DNA of 37,763 nt from an uncultured Candidatus Altimarinota bacterium (lineage in GTDB: Bacteria > Patescibacteriota > Gracilibacteria > BD1-5 > UBA6164), in the NCBI GenBank assembly GCA_937864295.1, contig CALMJA010000100.1, positions 1 to 37,763 on the forward strand. The letters run 5' to 3'. Position numbers and translations under genes: made by a program. The notes under the pieces were generated by a model that was given only the letters and a program-made list of their open reading frames with translations, searched no databases and had not been told where the DNA came from. Shown in pieces: positions 1 to 10,364 of this stretch. Position 1 is the first letter of the stretch, and each line of letters opens with the position of its first letter.

Positions 1-600
1 CCTAATCATATAAATTCAGTTTTTAAAATTAAATGTAATGAAAAATATATAAATATTAAATATGTTGAATCAGATATAAAAGATATTTTAAAAAAAGTTT
101 GTCTAAATAAAGAAATAAGAGATAAAATGAAAATATCTTTAAAAGAAGAATTAGAAAAAACTTTAAAAAATAAAGAATCAATAATATCAGAAAATAATAT
201 TAAACTTGAAAATTTAAAAGGTAAACAACTTGAAATAACTAATAGTTTTATTGATAATATCATTACAAAAGAAATATTTGAAATCTCATCTAAAAAAATA
301 AACAAAGATATTGAGAATATAAACGAACTATTAAATTGAATAAAAGATACTGATAAATATGTTCAAGCAACAGAAAAAACACTTTCTTTTATTGATGGCT
401 TAACAAAGCTAGAAGTAGAATTAAAAGACAAAAAAAGTTCGCAATGGTATAATGGGGTATTTTCCATAATTGCGAACCTAATTTTTAGCAACAAAAAAGT
501 GCTTAAACATCAGTTTAAACACCCTTTTGATTTGCTTTATATTTTGGATTTCTATAAATGGTGGGACATTCGGGGCTCGAACCCAAGACCTTCGCCTTAA
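1..600 (+). CDS. Serine recombinase, C-terminal fragment (5' end outside window)
   Basis: The frame is open from the first base and ends at TAA 598-600. One in-frame TGA (337-339) must be read as Gly to reach the conserved end. The visible part is a charged coiled-coil (about residues 40-115), then a 'YVQATEKTLSFID' stretch and a beta-rich tail ending 'KHPFDLLYILDF'. These match the C-terminal part of large serine recombinases; the catalytic resolvase domain lies upstream of the window. The last codons (WWDIRGSNPRPSP) are the antisense of tRNA-Lys, so the enzyme probably integrates its element at that gene and takes its C-terminus from it. The last third contains GGG, GGC, TCG and GCG codons, rare elsewhere here. 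The family is inferred from remembered motifs. Confidence 0.75.
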
Positions 601-634
601 AAGGGCGCTGCTCTACCTACTGAGCTAATATCCC
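559..634 (-). tRNA. tRNA-Lys (anticodon UUU), CCA encoded
   Basis: The minus strand folds as a full cloverleaf. Acceptor arms GGGATAT and ATGTCCC pair across seven positions (one T-G), followed by discriminator A and an encoded CCA. The D-arm (TAGCTCAG...), an anticodon loop CTTTTAA with UUU, and a T-arm containing GGTTCGAGCC are all visible. It decodes AAA/AAG, the commonest Lys codons in this AT-rich genome. The 3' half overlaps the last codons of the recombinase on the other strand, so it is the likely attachment site of the mobile element to the left. Confidence 0.95.
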
Positions 635-655
635 GCTTCTCTAAAAAGCTAGTGT

Positions 656-683
656 ATTGTATAAAAAAAATTAGCAAATGCAA
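656..683 (-). promoter_or_regulatory. Promoter of tRNA-Lys (TTGCAT-N16-TACAAT)
   Basis: On the minus strand TTGCAT (678-683) and TACAAT (656-661) are 16 bp apart, 22 bp before the tRNA. The -35 block TTGCATTTGCT is shared with the HU promoter at 30018-30045. The rest of 635-710 is AT-rich and holds nothing else I can support. Confidence 0.6.
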
Positions 684-710
684 ATCTTTTTTATACTTTT
701 TTTAGAGTTT

Positions 711-1574
711 TTATATTTTTCTCTTAGGTATGAGAAAAACTCAATCATAAACCACTATATTAGTAACATTTTTTCAATCAAAAACAAACATTTCTTCCCC
801 TATTTTATAATCTTTTTTTATTTCTACTTTTTTTCATAAATTCAATTCATATAATACTTCAGAATCTAATTCTATAAAATTTTTATTTTTAAAAAGTAAC
901 TTCAAATCAAAAAACTTATCTTTATCAAAATTTTCTAATGTTTGAGAAGAACCCAAATCTAAATTTCAAACTTTTGTTCTTCTAAGTTCAGTAACATAAG
1001 CTCAAGTTCAGAAAAAAGTTCATAAATCATATGCAATTGTTCTTATATATGTTCAAGCACTTACTTTTGCTCTAAATTTTGCACAAGGATAAGAATATGA
1101 TAAAAGTTCTATTTCATAAATAAAACAAGTTCTTTCCTTCATTTCAAAATCAGTATTTCATCAAACAATCATATCTATAGCTTTTCTTCAATTTATTTTT
1201 AAAGCACTATATTTTGGTGGTATTTGTTTTATTTCTCAAGTAAATTTTTGTTCTAATAAGTTATTTATTTTTTCAATAGTTATATTATTTTTTGCTAAAT
1301 CCATTTCAGATTTACTTATATAATTTACTGGAGTTCATAAATCATAACTATCACTTATTCCATCAAAATTTAAACTAAATTCATATTCTTTAGTATCTTT
1401 TTCAAAATATGGTATAAGTTTTGTATAATTTCAAACAGCAATTAAAAGACCTCCTGTTGCCAGAGGGTCTAGTGTACCAGTATGTCACATTTTTTTTATA
1501 TTTAGTTTTTTTCTAAGTACTCTAAGTATGTCAAAACTAGTATATTCTAAAGGTTTATCTATTAAATAAAACAT
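711..1574 (-). CDS. truB: tRNA pseudouridine(55) synthase TruB
   Basis: Makes pseudouridine 55 in the T-loop of tRNAs. The 287-residue product begins MFYLIDKPLEYTSFDILR and carries the catalytic-Asp motif GHTGTLDPLATGGLL at about residues 31-45. The first Gly of that motif is TGA. Length is typical for TruB. The C-terminus (NIVVYDGVFLIPKRK) fits the small PUA-like tail. The start is ATG 1574, with no earlier in-frame start before the lepB stop. It lies 2 nt downstream of lepB, so the two are probably one transcript. It faces the tRNA-Lys gene across a 76-bp gap containing that gene's promoter. Confidence 0.92.
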
Positions 1575-1576
1575 AA

Positions 1577-2341
1577 TTATAAATCATATTGAAAAGTTCC
1601 TGGAGATGAAAAAAATCTAGGAGTTGTATCTATTCAAAGTTCAGGTTGAATAAAATCAAATTTTCTAAAATTAAAATAACCTAAATCTAAAAATACCTTT
1701 CAAATCATATCATTTTTAGAAATATATTCACTTCTTCATACACAATTTGAAAAACATTCTCTAGAATCAGTTGAATGGTTTCTATTATCTCATAAAACGA
1801 AATATTGATCTTTCCCTAAAGAATAAATTTTTGTATCTTTACTTATTCAAACAAAAGTATAACCATTATTTTCTTCATTTAAATATTTTTCATCTATTTC
1901 TTTATAAGTATCTTTTCCAGATTCTTTAATATATATTTTTCAGTCTTCTATTTTTAATATATCTCATGGAACTCAAATTATTCTTTTCAAAAAATATTTT
2001 TTATTATCATTTACATATGGTTTAAAAACAATTACATCTCATCTACTTGGTTCTCATAATATGTATGAAATTCTATCAACAATTATAAATTCTCTATCAT
2101 AATAAGAAGAATACATTGATTGCCCGCTTATTTGAAAAGGCATAGCAATAAAACTTCTAATTACAACTACAACTATTACTATAACTAATAAATCTTTGAA
2201 AAAATCCAAAATTTCAGATGAATTTTGTTTTTTTTCATTATTAACTACAGTTTCTTTATTTTCTATAATATCTAAATCTTGAGAATTATCTGTATTTTCA
2301 AGTGTTTCTTCACTTACTTTTTTTCTAAATTTAAAAATCAT
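1577..2341 (-). CDS. lepB: Signal peptidase I
   Basis: Cleaves signal peptides of exported proteins at the outer face of the membrane. The 254-residue product has an acidic N-terminal cytoplasmic tail, one membrane segment (about 48-66, LLVIVIVVVVIRSFIA), then the catalytic-Ser region SGQSMYSSYY, a RGDVIVFK strand and the catalytic-Lys motif LKRIIGVPGD, followed by the box E-like VLGDNRNHSTDSR. Both residues of the Ser/Lys dyad are present. TGA supplies conserved Gly in several places. It is followed after 2 nt by truB and has its own promoter-like sequence upstream. The PKD surface protein encoded upstream is a plausible substrate. Confidence 0.93.
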
Positions 2342-2370
2342 TAATCTTTATTTATTTTATTAATAGAGTT

Positions 2371-2397
2371 ATTATATGTTTTTAAAAATAAAATCAA
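2371..2397 (-). promoter_or_regulatory. Promoter of lepB-truB (TTGATT-N15-TATAAT)
   Basis: On the minus strand TTGATT (2392-2397) and TATAAT (2371-2376) lie 15 bp apart, about 30 bp before the lepB ATG. The -35 overlaps the upstream gene's terminator stem. The same arrangement occurs before ssb, frr and rpmG. Confidence 0.5.
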
Positions 2398-2426
2398 TAA
2401 AAAGTACCTTTTAGGTACTTTTTATT
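2396..2426 (-). terminator. Terminator of the PKD-protein gene
   Basis: Perfect 14-bp stem (AATAAAAAGTACCT / AGGTACTTTTTATT) with a 3-nt loop. The stem overlaps the stop codon of the PKD gene at 2425-2427. The T-rich 3' arm serves as the U-tract on the minus strand. Confidence 0.7.
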
Positions 2427-5400
2427 ATTTATCATCATCAGTTTTTAACCAATCTGGAATTTTCATTCAATCATCCCATAACTCAGTATCATTAGATGTA
2501 TTATTATCTAATCAATCATCTTTTTTAGATTCTGAATCAGATTTTTTTTCTTTTGATTTAGATACCTTTTTAGAAGTAGATTTTTTTTCTTTTTTAGAGT
2601 TATCTTCATCATTATTTTGTATCAATACATTTAAGAAATCTTCATCTTTTGATTTTTCTTCTTTTGATTTTTCTTCTTTTATTTCTTCAGAAAAACTTCA
2701 TTTTAACCAATCTGGTAAATTTGAATCATTATTTATAGAAGAAGTTTTTTCATCCTCATCTATTTCTATTTTTGTAAAATTATCTAATTCTTCTTTTGTT
2801 TCCAATTTTGGTTCTTCTATTATTGGTTCATTAGAAATTAATTCTTCTTTTACTTCTTCAGAAAAACTTCATTTTAACCAATCTGGTATTTCACTAACTT
2901 TTTCTGTTTTTGGTTCTTCTATTTTTGGTTCTTCTATTATAGGAATATTTTTTATAGGTTCAAAAACTACTTTAGTCTCTTCTTTAACCAAATCTCAAAC
3001 TGGATCTTCAGAAAAACTTCATTTTAACCAATCTGGTATTTCACTAACTTTTCATGTTTTTGGTTCTTCTATTTTTGGTTCTTCTTTTTCAACAAAATCA
3101 GATTTTGGAACTTCTTTGTTAAAATCAAAATCAAAGGAATCTTCATCTGCAAATATATCTTTTGGTGATTCTCATAATATATCTTGAAATGATTCTTCTT
3201 GTTTTATTTTAGGTTTTTTAGATCAAGTTTTTTCAGAAACAAATTGAGAAAAACTTATATTTTTATCTTTATTAACTATTTTATAATAAATAAAGAAAAG
3301 TAATATAACTCATGAGAATAATAAAATTATAAAGAAAATTATTTTCAGAATTCAAATAAAAATATCAATTATACTATTTCATTCTGCATTTGTAGTTTCT
3401 TCAACAACTATTTCTTTTTCTTCTGTAGGGATATTTGAAACTCCTCAATATACAAAAGTATTTAAAATTGCTTTAAAGTCTGTTTTTTCTTTAACTGTCA
3501 TAATTTCATCTGCTGCTATATTTTCAAGAATCATTTTTCATAATTCTTTATTTTCATCAATATTTGAGTTTTCTCAAATAACTTCTAATTTTGCAACAAG
3601 TAAATCATAACAAGTTAATCATTCTTTTAATTCGCTAGCTGTAGATTCAATACATTTAATATCTTTTGGAATTAGATTTTTTAATGCATTAAAAGCTATA
3701 GATTTTTCTGATTTATCAGTATCTCATTCTATTAATAAAGACTCAAGTAAATCAATTAATTCTTTGCTATTTGGAATTGCAGACTCTTCAATATATCATT
3801 CAAATTCAATTATAATATTTGTTTTTTCTCTATTGTCATTCCATTCTTCTTTCAATTTTTGTACATACATTAATCATTTTAATTTATGTTCTTTTGGAAA
3901 ATTAGAAACTTCTGTTTTAATTTTTTCTAATTTAAATTTAATTGATTCTGAGACTCATTCAAATATTATAGTATTTATATCTATTGCCTCTTCAACATAA
4001 GTTTTAATTATTTTTATATCTCTAGATGAAATTAGATTTCATGAAACATCTTTTGTATAAAGTCTTACAACTTGTTCTCTAGAACTATTCAATTCAACTA
4101 AAATTGCATTTTTTGAAATGTAACTATCTTGAAATTTATTATCTTCATCATCATCATTTCATCAATTTAAATCAGAATCATAAGCTATATCAAAATCAGC
4201 AACATAATTAACGATATTTCAAGAACTTGCTCATAAATAAAAATATGCATTTTTACCTTTTTCTTCAATAGTTATAACATCTTCTTCATTTATTTCTAAA
4301 TTAGAAAATACTATTAATCATTCTTTTTTAGACTTTATATAGTTTCATAAATCTTTAAATACTTTTTTACTAGTTTCTTTAGATTTAGTTCATTCAGATG
4401 TTTTCAATGAAACCAAATGATTTGATTTTCAATCAGTATAAGTATATGTAAATGATCAAGATTTAGTTATTTTATTACCATCTCACATATCCCATAAATA
4501 ACTTGTTGCATTTCAAAGACTTGTATCAAAGAATACAAAATCATTTCAAATTGAAACATAATCAAAATCTGGTTTTAATACATTTGCAACGTTCATAGTA
4601 ACTGTTTTTGTATTTGAAAATCATTTATACTTAACTTTTACTTTTGCAAATTTTTCTCATGAACTTTCATATTTATAACTAACTGAATTAGTTGTTGTTT
4701 CTTTATCATAAAATCCATCTCCATCAAAATCCCAAGAAAATGATACTTTAGAATTTAGATTTTGTCATAATATATTTTCAACATTTGAAGTAAATACTAC
4801 TTCATCTCAAATTGAAACTGAATTATTATTTACACTTAAATCAACAATTGGAGTATTTACATTATCACCTGTTAAAGTAATAAAATATTTTGACCCACTT
4901 AATTCTTCAGAATTAGATCTAGCTTCATTATTATCTTTCATAACAACAACAAAATAATAATTTCAAGTTACCTTTGGTAATACAAATGTTGTTGTTGAAG
5001 TTTTAGTTGCTCTAAAATCTTGAGGTTCTGGATCTATATCTGTATAATAATACCATAAATATGATTGTATAACTCAATCCAAATCTTTTGCTCAAATTGC
5101 ATTTAGTGTAACTAAAACTGGATCAGATTCACTATCTTTTACCCTAATATCTAAATTAGATAAAATAGGTTTTAAATTCTCTGTTTTAATATTTATTTCT
5201 TGAGTAGATTCTTTTCAATTTTTATTACTTTTTACAGTAAGTTTAACTTTTGAACATCATAATTCGTCAAATTTCTTTGCAAAGCTTTCGCTACTATATA
5301 TGTTATTTCAAATTTTCCATGAATAAGATAACCCTTTATGTTCTCATGTTACATCTAAACTTTCTTCTCAAGAAAATGTAAATGTATCCATTCTATTAAC

Positions 5401-7309
5401 AATATATGCTCAATCTCAATTACATGATGTACTATCAAATGAAATATTATTAGCTTTTGAATCTTTTAAAGTAATAAAAGCAAATGGTTCATCAGTATCT
5501 CATATGTATACATTTTTTGAAAATGTATTTATATTATCATTATCATCAATAACTTTAAGTTTTACATTGTAAACTCAAGATTTACTATAATTATGAGTAA
5601 TACCATCATTTTTTCATCATTCTTTATATCAATCCCCAAAGTCCCATTCATAAAAACTAGCTTCTGGAGAATCAGCAACAAATCTAACAGGTTTTTCTCT
5701 TTGAACTACTCTAGGAAGTGCAAAAAATTCAACTGATAATATAGATTTAATACTTATTTTTTGAGTTGTTTGAGAAGTCATATCATCAGGATCAGTAACC
5801 TCTAAAACAACTGATTGATCTCCTATTGAAGAAAATGTATAATATCAATTTGATCAATTATAATTAGGATTTTCTAAATTAACTCTTTCTCAATTTATTA
5901 TCCATGAAAAAACTAATTTTCAATCATCACTAAAGTCAGCATCAAAAGATGAACTAGCATCTAAAAATACTGTATTCGGTTTATTTGAATAAGGAATTTT
6001 ATAAGCAAATTTTGCTTGTGGAGCTCTAGAATTTATATGAATAATTTTATAATCAACATCAGTATCTCATGATGCATCTGTAACAAATAATTTTACATTA
6101 TATTTTCATTTTTCTGTAAATGTATGAGTAAATGTAGAAGAATTTTTATTTACAATTTCTGTATCATTTTTTATATCAATAATTTTCCATGCATAAGTTA
6201 AATTCGAATTGCTTCAAGTTGGATTAGCAGTAAAAGTAAATTTCTCTCACATATATCATTCTTCACCTGTTGTTTTTATTGTAGCAATAGGATTATGAAT
6301 TTTTAATATAAATTTTCTTTCAACGGATTTATTCTCATTTGTAGTCAATTTTAATTTAACAGTAAAGTCACCTTCTCTTCAATAACTTACTCTTTCTATT
6401 TTTGGGCCAAGTATTTGTTCTAGTTACACCATTTCAAAAATCCCATTCTGTTTTAGTAAATTTACTTCAAGAAGTTGGAGTTGAACTTGTAGCATCAAAC
6501 AATAAACCATATTTAGCATCTTCTGGTAAAAATTTAAGTTCTTCTTGTTGACCTAAATTTTCACTATTAACTTTTAATAATATAGATGCGATTTTTTCTT
6601 TTACAACTATATTAGCTCTAGAAGAAAATGGTAATACATCAGTATATCATAAACTATTTTTATGATTTGAAGTTACATCTAAAAATACAGCAAAATTTCA
6701 TTCTTCTCTAAAAATATAAGTTAAAGCAATTTTATTACCTATAATCTTTCTTTTACCTCATTCATTTATCCACCAAGTATAATTATAATTTTCTAATTTA
6801 GTTCAAGTAGGATCTTTTACATTTCATCTTAAAGTAACAGTTAAAGGAGCATTTCATGTAGATGGATATGATTCAACTGTTCATGTTATTTTTTGAATTG
6901 TAGTTTTTTCTAAATAATTTTCTATAGAAGTTGCTATTTCTTCAAAATAAGATGAGTTTTCTGGATATTTAACTCATTTTTCAATAGAACTTTTTAAATA
7001 ATTATAATAGTTTTTATTTGATAAACTATCTGGTAGATAATTTAAACCTTCTTTAGCATACAATAAAATTCTTGCAGCAATATATTGATCGATTTTTCAA
7101 TCAACCTCAAATTTATTTCTTAGATCAAGATATTGATCAGTGATTTTATATCTATATTCATTAAAAGTTTTTAAATCAACAACTCATAATGTAGTATATG
7201 TTTGTTCTGTTGTATCTACTCAAGTATTAGCAGAGTAAGCAAAATCAGAGTTTATACTTAATATAAAAAAACAAGCACTTATAATAAAAATCTTTTTTAA
7301 CATACGCAT
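2425..7309 (-). CDS. Giant PKD-repeat surface protein with membrane anchor and repeated cytoplasmic motif (one frameshift)
   Basis: About 1,628 residues. An N-terminal signal peptide (MRMLKKIFIISACFFILS) is followed by a helical region (about 35-150) and a long array of beta-sandwich repeats with PKD-type signatures: TEWDFGNG (~290), YEWDFGDGY (~555), FSWDFDGDGF (~858) and YLWDMGDGN (~938). After a helical stalk comes a membrane span (~1312-1345), then an acidic/lysine-rich tail of ~280 residues. The tail has three copies of PDWLKGSFSE(E/D) and a final IPDWLK near the C-terminus. The frame shifts by one base near 6404-6408 (GGG on the plus strand); both sides continue the same PKD domain. Start: ATG 7309, or ATG 7303. 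PKD domains are known adhesion or spacer modules. A role in host contact is inference, and no enzymatic domain was recognised. Confidence 0.8.
2654..2683 (-). repeat. 15-bp tandem repeat in the tail of the PKD gene
   Basis: The unit TTTTGATTTTTCTTC (plus strand) occurs nearly twice in tandem, encoding the repeated KEEKS peptide. It is a coding, in-frame low-complexity repeat and probably length-variable. Confidence 0.6.
2685..3040 (-). repeat. Three dispersed copies of a ~33-bp coding repeat (PDWLKGSFSE motif)
   Basis: A near-identical block encoding PDWLKGSFSE occurs at about 2685-2715, 2855-2886 and 3005-3038. The last two copies lie inside a longer ~75-bp duplication that also encodes EEPKIEEPKTxKVSEI. 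A fourth, shorter version (IPDWLK) sits at about 2444-2463. All are in frame and on the cytoplasmic side of the predicted membrane span, so they look like repeated short linear binding motifs. Confidence 0.75.
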
Positions 7310-7334
7310 TTTTTAACAAATAGTTATTTAGTAA

Positions 7335-7363
7335 ATATTAACATAATTAAAAATGCTAGGCAA
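7335..7363 (-). promoter_or_regulatory. Promoter of the PKD-protein gene (TTGCCT-N17-TAATAT)
   Basis: On the minus strand TTGCCT (7358-7363) and TAATAT (7335-7340) are 17 bp apart, 26 bp before ATG 7309. It is divergent from the ssb promoter within the 225-bp gap 7310-7534. Confidence 0.45.
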
Positions 7364-7456
7364 AAAACTAAACATATATATTTGTATTTTTGACTTGACT
7401 TTTCTATTTTTTAATACAACTAAATATACTTTTTATATACTTCTTTATATTTTCTC

Positions 7457-7483
7457 TTGATTTTTATAAAATAGATATATAAT
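7457..7483 (+). promoter_or_regulatory. Promoter of ssb (TTGATT-N15-TATAAT)
   Basis: TTGATT (7457-7462) and TATAAT (7478-7483) lie 15 bp apart, about 50 bp before the ssb ATG. No Shine-Dalgarno sequence precedes the start codon. Confidence 0.5.
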
Positions 7484-7534
7484 AATAAAAGAAATTAAAA
7501 AATTTCTAAAAATTATTTTATTAAAACAATACAT

Positions 7535-7972
7535 ATGGATTTAAACAAAGCGCAAGTTATTGGTAGAATTACACAAGATTTAGAACTAAAACAAACACCA
7601 AATGGACAAAATGTTTTAAGTTTTTCTGTTGCAACAAATAGAAATTGGGTTGATTGAAGTGGAAACAAACAAGAACAAGTAGAATTTCACAATGTTGTAT
7701 TATGGGGTAAATTAGCAGAAATTGCTATGCAATATTGTGGTAAATGAAAAAGAGTTTTTATAGAAGGTAGACTTCAAACAAGAACTTGGGAAGCTCAAGA
7801 CTGAACAAAAAGATATAAAACAGAGATTGTTTGAGAAAATATGATAATGCTTGATTCAAAAAATGAAAATACTGAAGGTAACTCATTTTCAAATGAAAAT
7901 GCATCGCCTGCTATAAGAAAATCATCTCCTAAACAAGAAGAAGAAATTTCTATAGAAGATATTCCATTCTAA
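7535..7972 (+). CDS. ssb: Single-stranded DNA-binding protein
   Basis: Coats single-stranded DNA during replication and repair and recruits partner proteins through its C-terminus. The 145-residue product opens MDLNKAQVIGRITQDLELKQ and has the OB-fold motifs VEFHNVVLWGKLAE and VFIEGRLQTRTWE at about residues 48-90. A low-complexity linker follows, and the C-terminal acidic tip ISIEDIPF matches the SSB interaction motif (DDIPF). TGA encodes several Gly (VDGSGNK, QDGTKR, VGEN). Length is typical. It is transcribed divergently from the PKD gene and followed by its own hairpin, so it is probably monocistronic. Confidence 0.96.
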
Positions 7973-7977
7973 AAAAA

Positions 7978-8030
7978 ATAAAAATCCTTTAAACTAGACT
8001 ATTTTAGACAATTTAAAAGGGTTTTTTTTA
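7978..8030 (+). terminator. Probable terminator after ssb
   Basis: Inverted repeat (AAAAAATCCTTTAAA ... TTTAAAAGGGTTTTTT) with one G-T pair, one bulge and a loop of about 18 nt, ending in a run of T. It is weaker than the other terminators here. Confidence 0.55.
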
Positions 8031-8093
8031 TCTTTACAATTAAGTTTTTTTTTATAATATATTTTTAGATTAATAATTAAGTAAATAATAAAA

Positions 8094-9194
8094 ATGGATT
8101 TATATAGTGTTTTATGAGTTGATAAACAAGCTTCAAATGAAGAAATAAAAAAAGCATATAGAAAAATGGCTATGCAATATCACCCTGATAGAAATGCTTG
8201 AGATAAGGCAGCCGAAGAAAAATTCAAAGAAATAAATAAGGCATATGAAACATTGAGTGATGAATCTAAAAGAAAAAATTACGATATGTTTTGAGATGCA
8301 AATGGTAGATGAAACCCTTTTGGTTGATGATTTAATTGATGAGTAGATGTAGATTTATGAGATATTTTTGAATCATTTTTTTGAGGATGATTTAATTGAT
8401 GACAATCAAGAAAAAGAAAAACAAACTTTGCTTGAGAAGATTTAGAATATAGATTAAATATAGATTTAAAAACTAGTATTTTTTGAGGAAAACAAAAAAT
8501 AAGTTTTAATAAAAAAGAATCTTGTAATACTTGTAATTGAGAAGGTTGAAGTGGTAAAAAAACTTGTCCAAAGTGTAATGGTAGATGACAAGTTACTCAT
8601 ACTACTCAAAGTATGTTTTGAATGATTCAACAAACAGTAGCATGTGATAATTGTGGTGGATCATGAGAAACTTTTGAAAATATTTGTCATGATTGTCATT
8701 GAGAAAAAAGAAAAGTAATAAAAAAAGAAATTGAAGTTGATATTCCAGCTTGAATTGATGAAGGTATGATTATAAAAATGACTGGAGAATGAAATCATTG
8801 AATTTGAACTAATAAATCTGGAGATTTATATATTAAATTTGAAGTAGAACAAGAAGAAAAATGACTAAAAAGAGATTGAAGTGATTTGCATTATGAATTA
8901 GAGATAGATGTTGTTGAAGCTGTATTATGAGCAACTAAAGAAATAAATATACCTATAATTTGAAAAAGGAAAATAGAAATAAAAGCTTGAACAGAGCATT
9001 CTAACATAATAAAAATATCTTGAGATGGTATTAAATATATAAATAATGATAAAAAATGAGATTTATATATAGAAATATCTATAAAAATCCCTAAAAAACT
9101 AAACAAAAAAGAAAGAGAACTATTTGAAGAAATAGCAAAAGAAAGAAAAATAGATGTAAATAAATGATGAGTATTTGAAAAAATATTTGGTTAA
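8094..9194 (+). CDS. dnaJ: Chaperone protein DnaJ
   Basis: Hsp40 co-chaperone that delivers unfolded protein to DnaK and stimulates its ATPase. The 366-residue product has an N-terminal J-domain with HPD at residues 30-32 (MQYHPDRNAG), a Gly/Phe-rich linker (NPFGGGFNGG, then FFGGGFNGG) encoded largely by TGA, and a zinc region with four CxxC units (CNTCNGEG, CPKCNGRG, CDNCGGSG, CHDCHGEK). The last unit has Lys in place of its final Gly. Two C-terminal substrate-binding beta domains follow. Length and domain order are those of a type I DnaJ. The linker DNA repeats TGATGATTTAATTGATGA at about 8327 and 8387. No dnaK or grpE is in the window. Confidence 0.96.
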
Positions 9195-9197
9195 TTT

Positions 9198-9228
9198 AAA
9201 AAACTCCTAAAATAAAAGGAGTTTTTTT
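9198..9228 (+). terminator. Terminator after dnaJ
   Basis: Stem AAAACTCCT / AGGAGTTTT with a short A-rich loop followed by a T-run, starting 4 nt after the dnaJ stop. Confidence 0.8.
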
Positions 9229-9250
9229 GTTTTAAATTTAAAAAATAAAA

Positions 9251-10297
9251 ATGAGTAGAGAAAAAATAATAACATCATTAATTATATCTATTTTTTTTAT
9301 AGTGTTTTCAATATTTAATTTTGAAGAATATTATAATTTTCATAAAGAAAAAATAGAAATTAATAAAAATAAAATAGAGTTAGAGTCAAAAATAAAAAAT
9401 TTTGATTTAAAAAATATAGAAAATATAGAAGAAATAAAATTTTACTATACCCCTTCAAAAGATTTAATTAATAATATAGTAGAAAAAATAAATAATTCTC
9501 AAAATTATGTTTACATAGAAGTTTATATGTTTACAGAAAAAAGAATAAAAGAAGCTGTAATAAAAGCAAAAAAAAGATGAGTAGATGTAAAGATAATTTT
9601 AGAAAAAGATCCTTATATGGCATATACAATAAATGATAAAACATATAATGAATTACAAAAAAATAATATAGAAGTTGTCTTGTCAAATACAGAAAATTAT
9701 GCATTAAATCATAGTAAAATGATATTAATCGATGACTTAAATATAGTTTCAACTTGAAATTTAACTTATTCAACATTTACACAAAATAGAGATTTTTTTC
9801 TATTTATAAAAGATGAAAATACAAATAAACTACTTAAAGAAATTTTTTATAATGACTTTAATTGAATTAAGTTTTCTCCTTATAGTGAGAATTTAGTTTT
9901 ATCCCCTTCATATTCTAGAAATAAAATAATAGATTTAATTGAAAGTGCTGAAAAAGATATCAAAATCTATATTCAATACTTTAATGATGAAGAAATAAAT
10001 AATAAGTTAATTGAAATAAAAAAATTAAAAGATATAAAAATAAGTGCAATAATTCCTGATACTGCTACTAAAGATGAAAATACTAAAAAATTAATTGAAT
10101 CAGGTATTGAAATAAAAAAAATACCAAAGTATAAAATGCATGCAAAAGCTATATTAGTTGATGAAAAATACCTTTTCATTTGAAGTGAAAATTTTTCTAG
10201 TTACTCACTAGATAAAAATAGAGAAATATGATTTATAATAAAAAATAATGAAGTAATTTCTAATTTTTTAGATATTTTTAATTACGATTTTAAATAA
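9251..10297 (+). CDS. Membrane-anchored phospholipase D-like protein
   Basis: 348 residues with an N-terminal membrane segment (about 6-24, IITSLIISIFFIVFSIF). Two PLD phosphodiesterase repeats follow: NHSKMILIDD...STGN at about 152-170 and MHAKAILVDE...GSEN at about 296-312. Both keep the HxKx4D signature, so a complete two-motif active site is predicted. Family members include cardiolipin/phosphatidyltransferases, lipases and nucleases; the sequence does not fix the substrate. The N-terminal anchor and isolated context favour a membrane-linked role. The next gene begins within about 70 bp on the same strand, so co-expression with the 919-residue protein is likely. Confidence 0.85.
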
Positions 10298-10364
10298 TAA
10301 AAAACCTTTACAAAAAGCTAAAATTCATATAATAAAACCTATATATTTACTAAATTATCTAAAA

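Noticed and set aside
2685-3040. CRISPR-like repeat array
   Set aside because: Copies are few, irregularly spaced and in frame within a coding sequence; the spacers encode acidic tail.
3764-4000. Plus-strand ORF of 78 codons inside the PKD gene
   Set aside because: Shadow of the minus-strand gene; no motif, and the minus frame is continuous. The same holds for other short opposite-strand ORFs such as 6-305, 8891-9106, 13452-13733, 14318-14563, 18535-18717, 20769-21026, 24483-24713 and 25120-25470.
6400-6412. Programmed +1 frameshift at CCC-A
   Set aside because: CCC-A can slip, but no stop codon, rare pause codon or stimulatory hairpin is evident; a sequencing error or mutation is simpler.
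7535-7972. UGA read as tryptophan (Mycoplasma code 4)
   Set aside because: TGG is used normally for conserved Trp, while TGA falls on conserved Gly (P-loop, Gly/Phe linker, TPP motif).
10298-10364. Separate small gene between the PLD-like gene and the 919-residue protein
   Set aside because: The open stretch is in frame with the larger protein and has no start codon of its own beyond ATT/ATA; it is at most an N-terminal extension.
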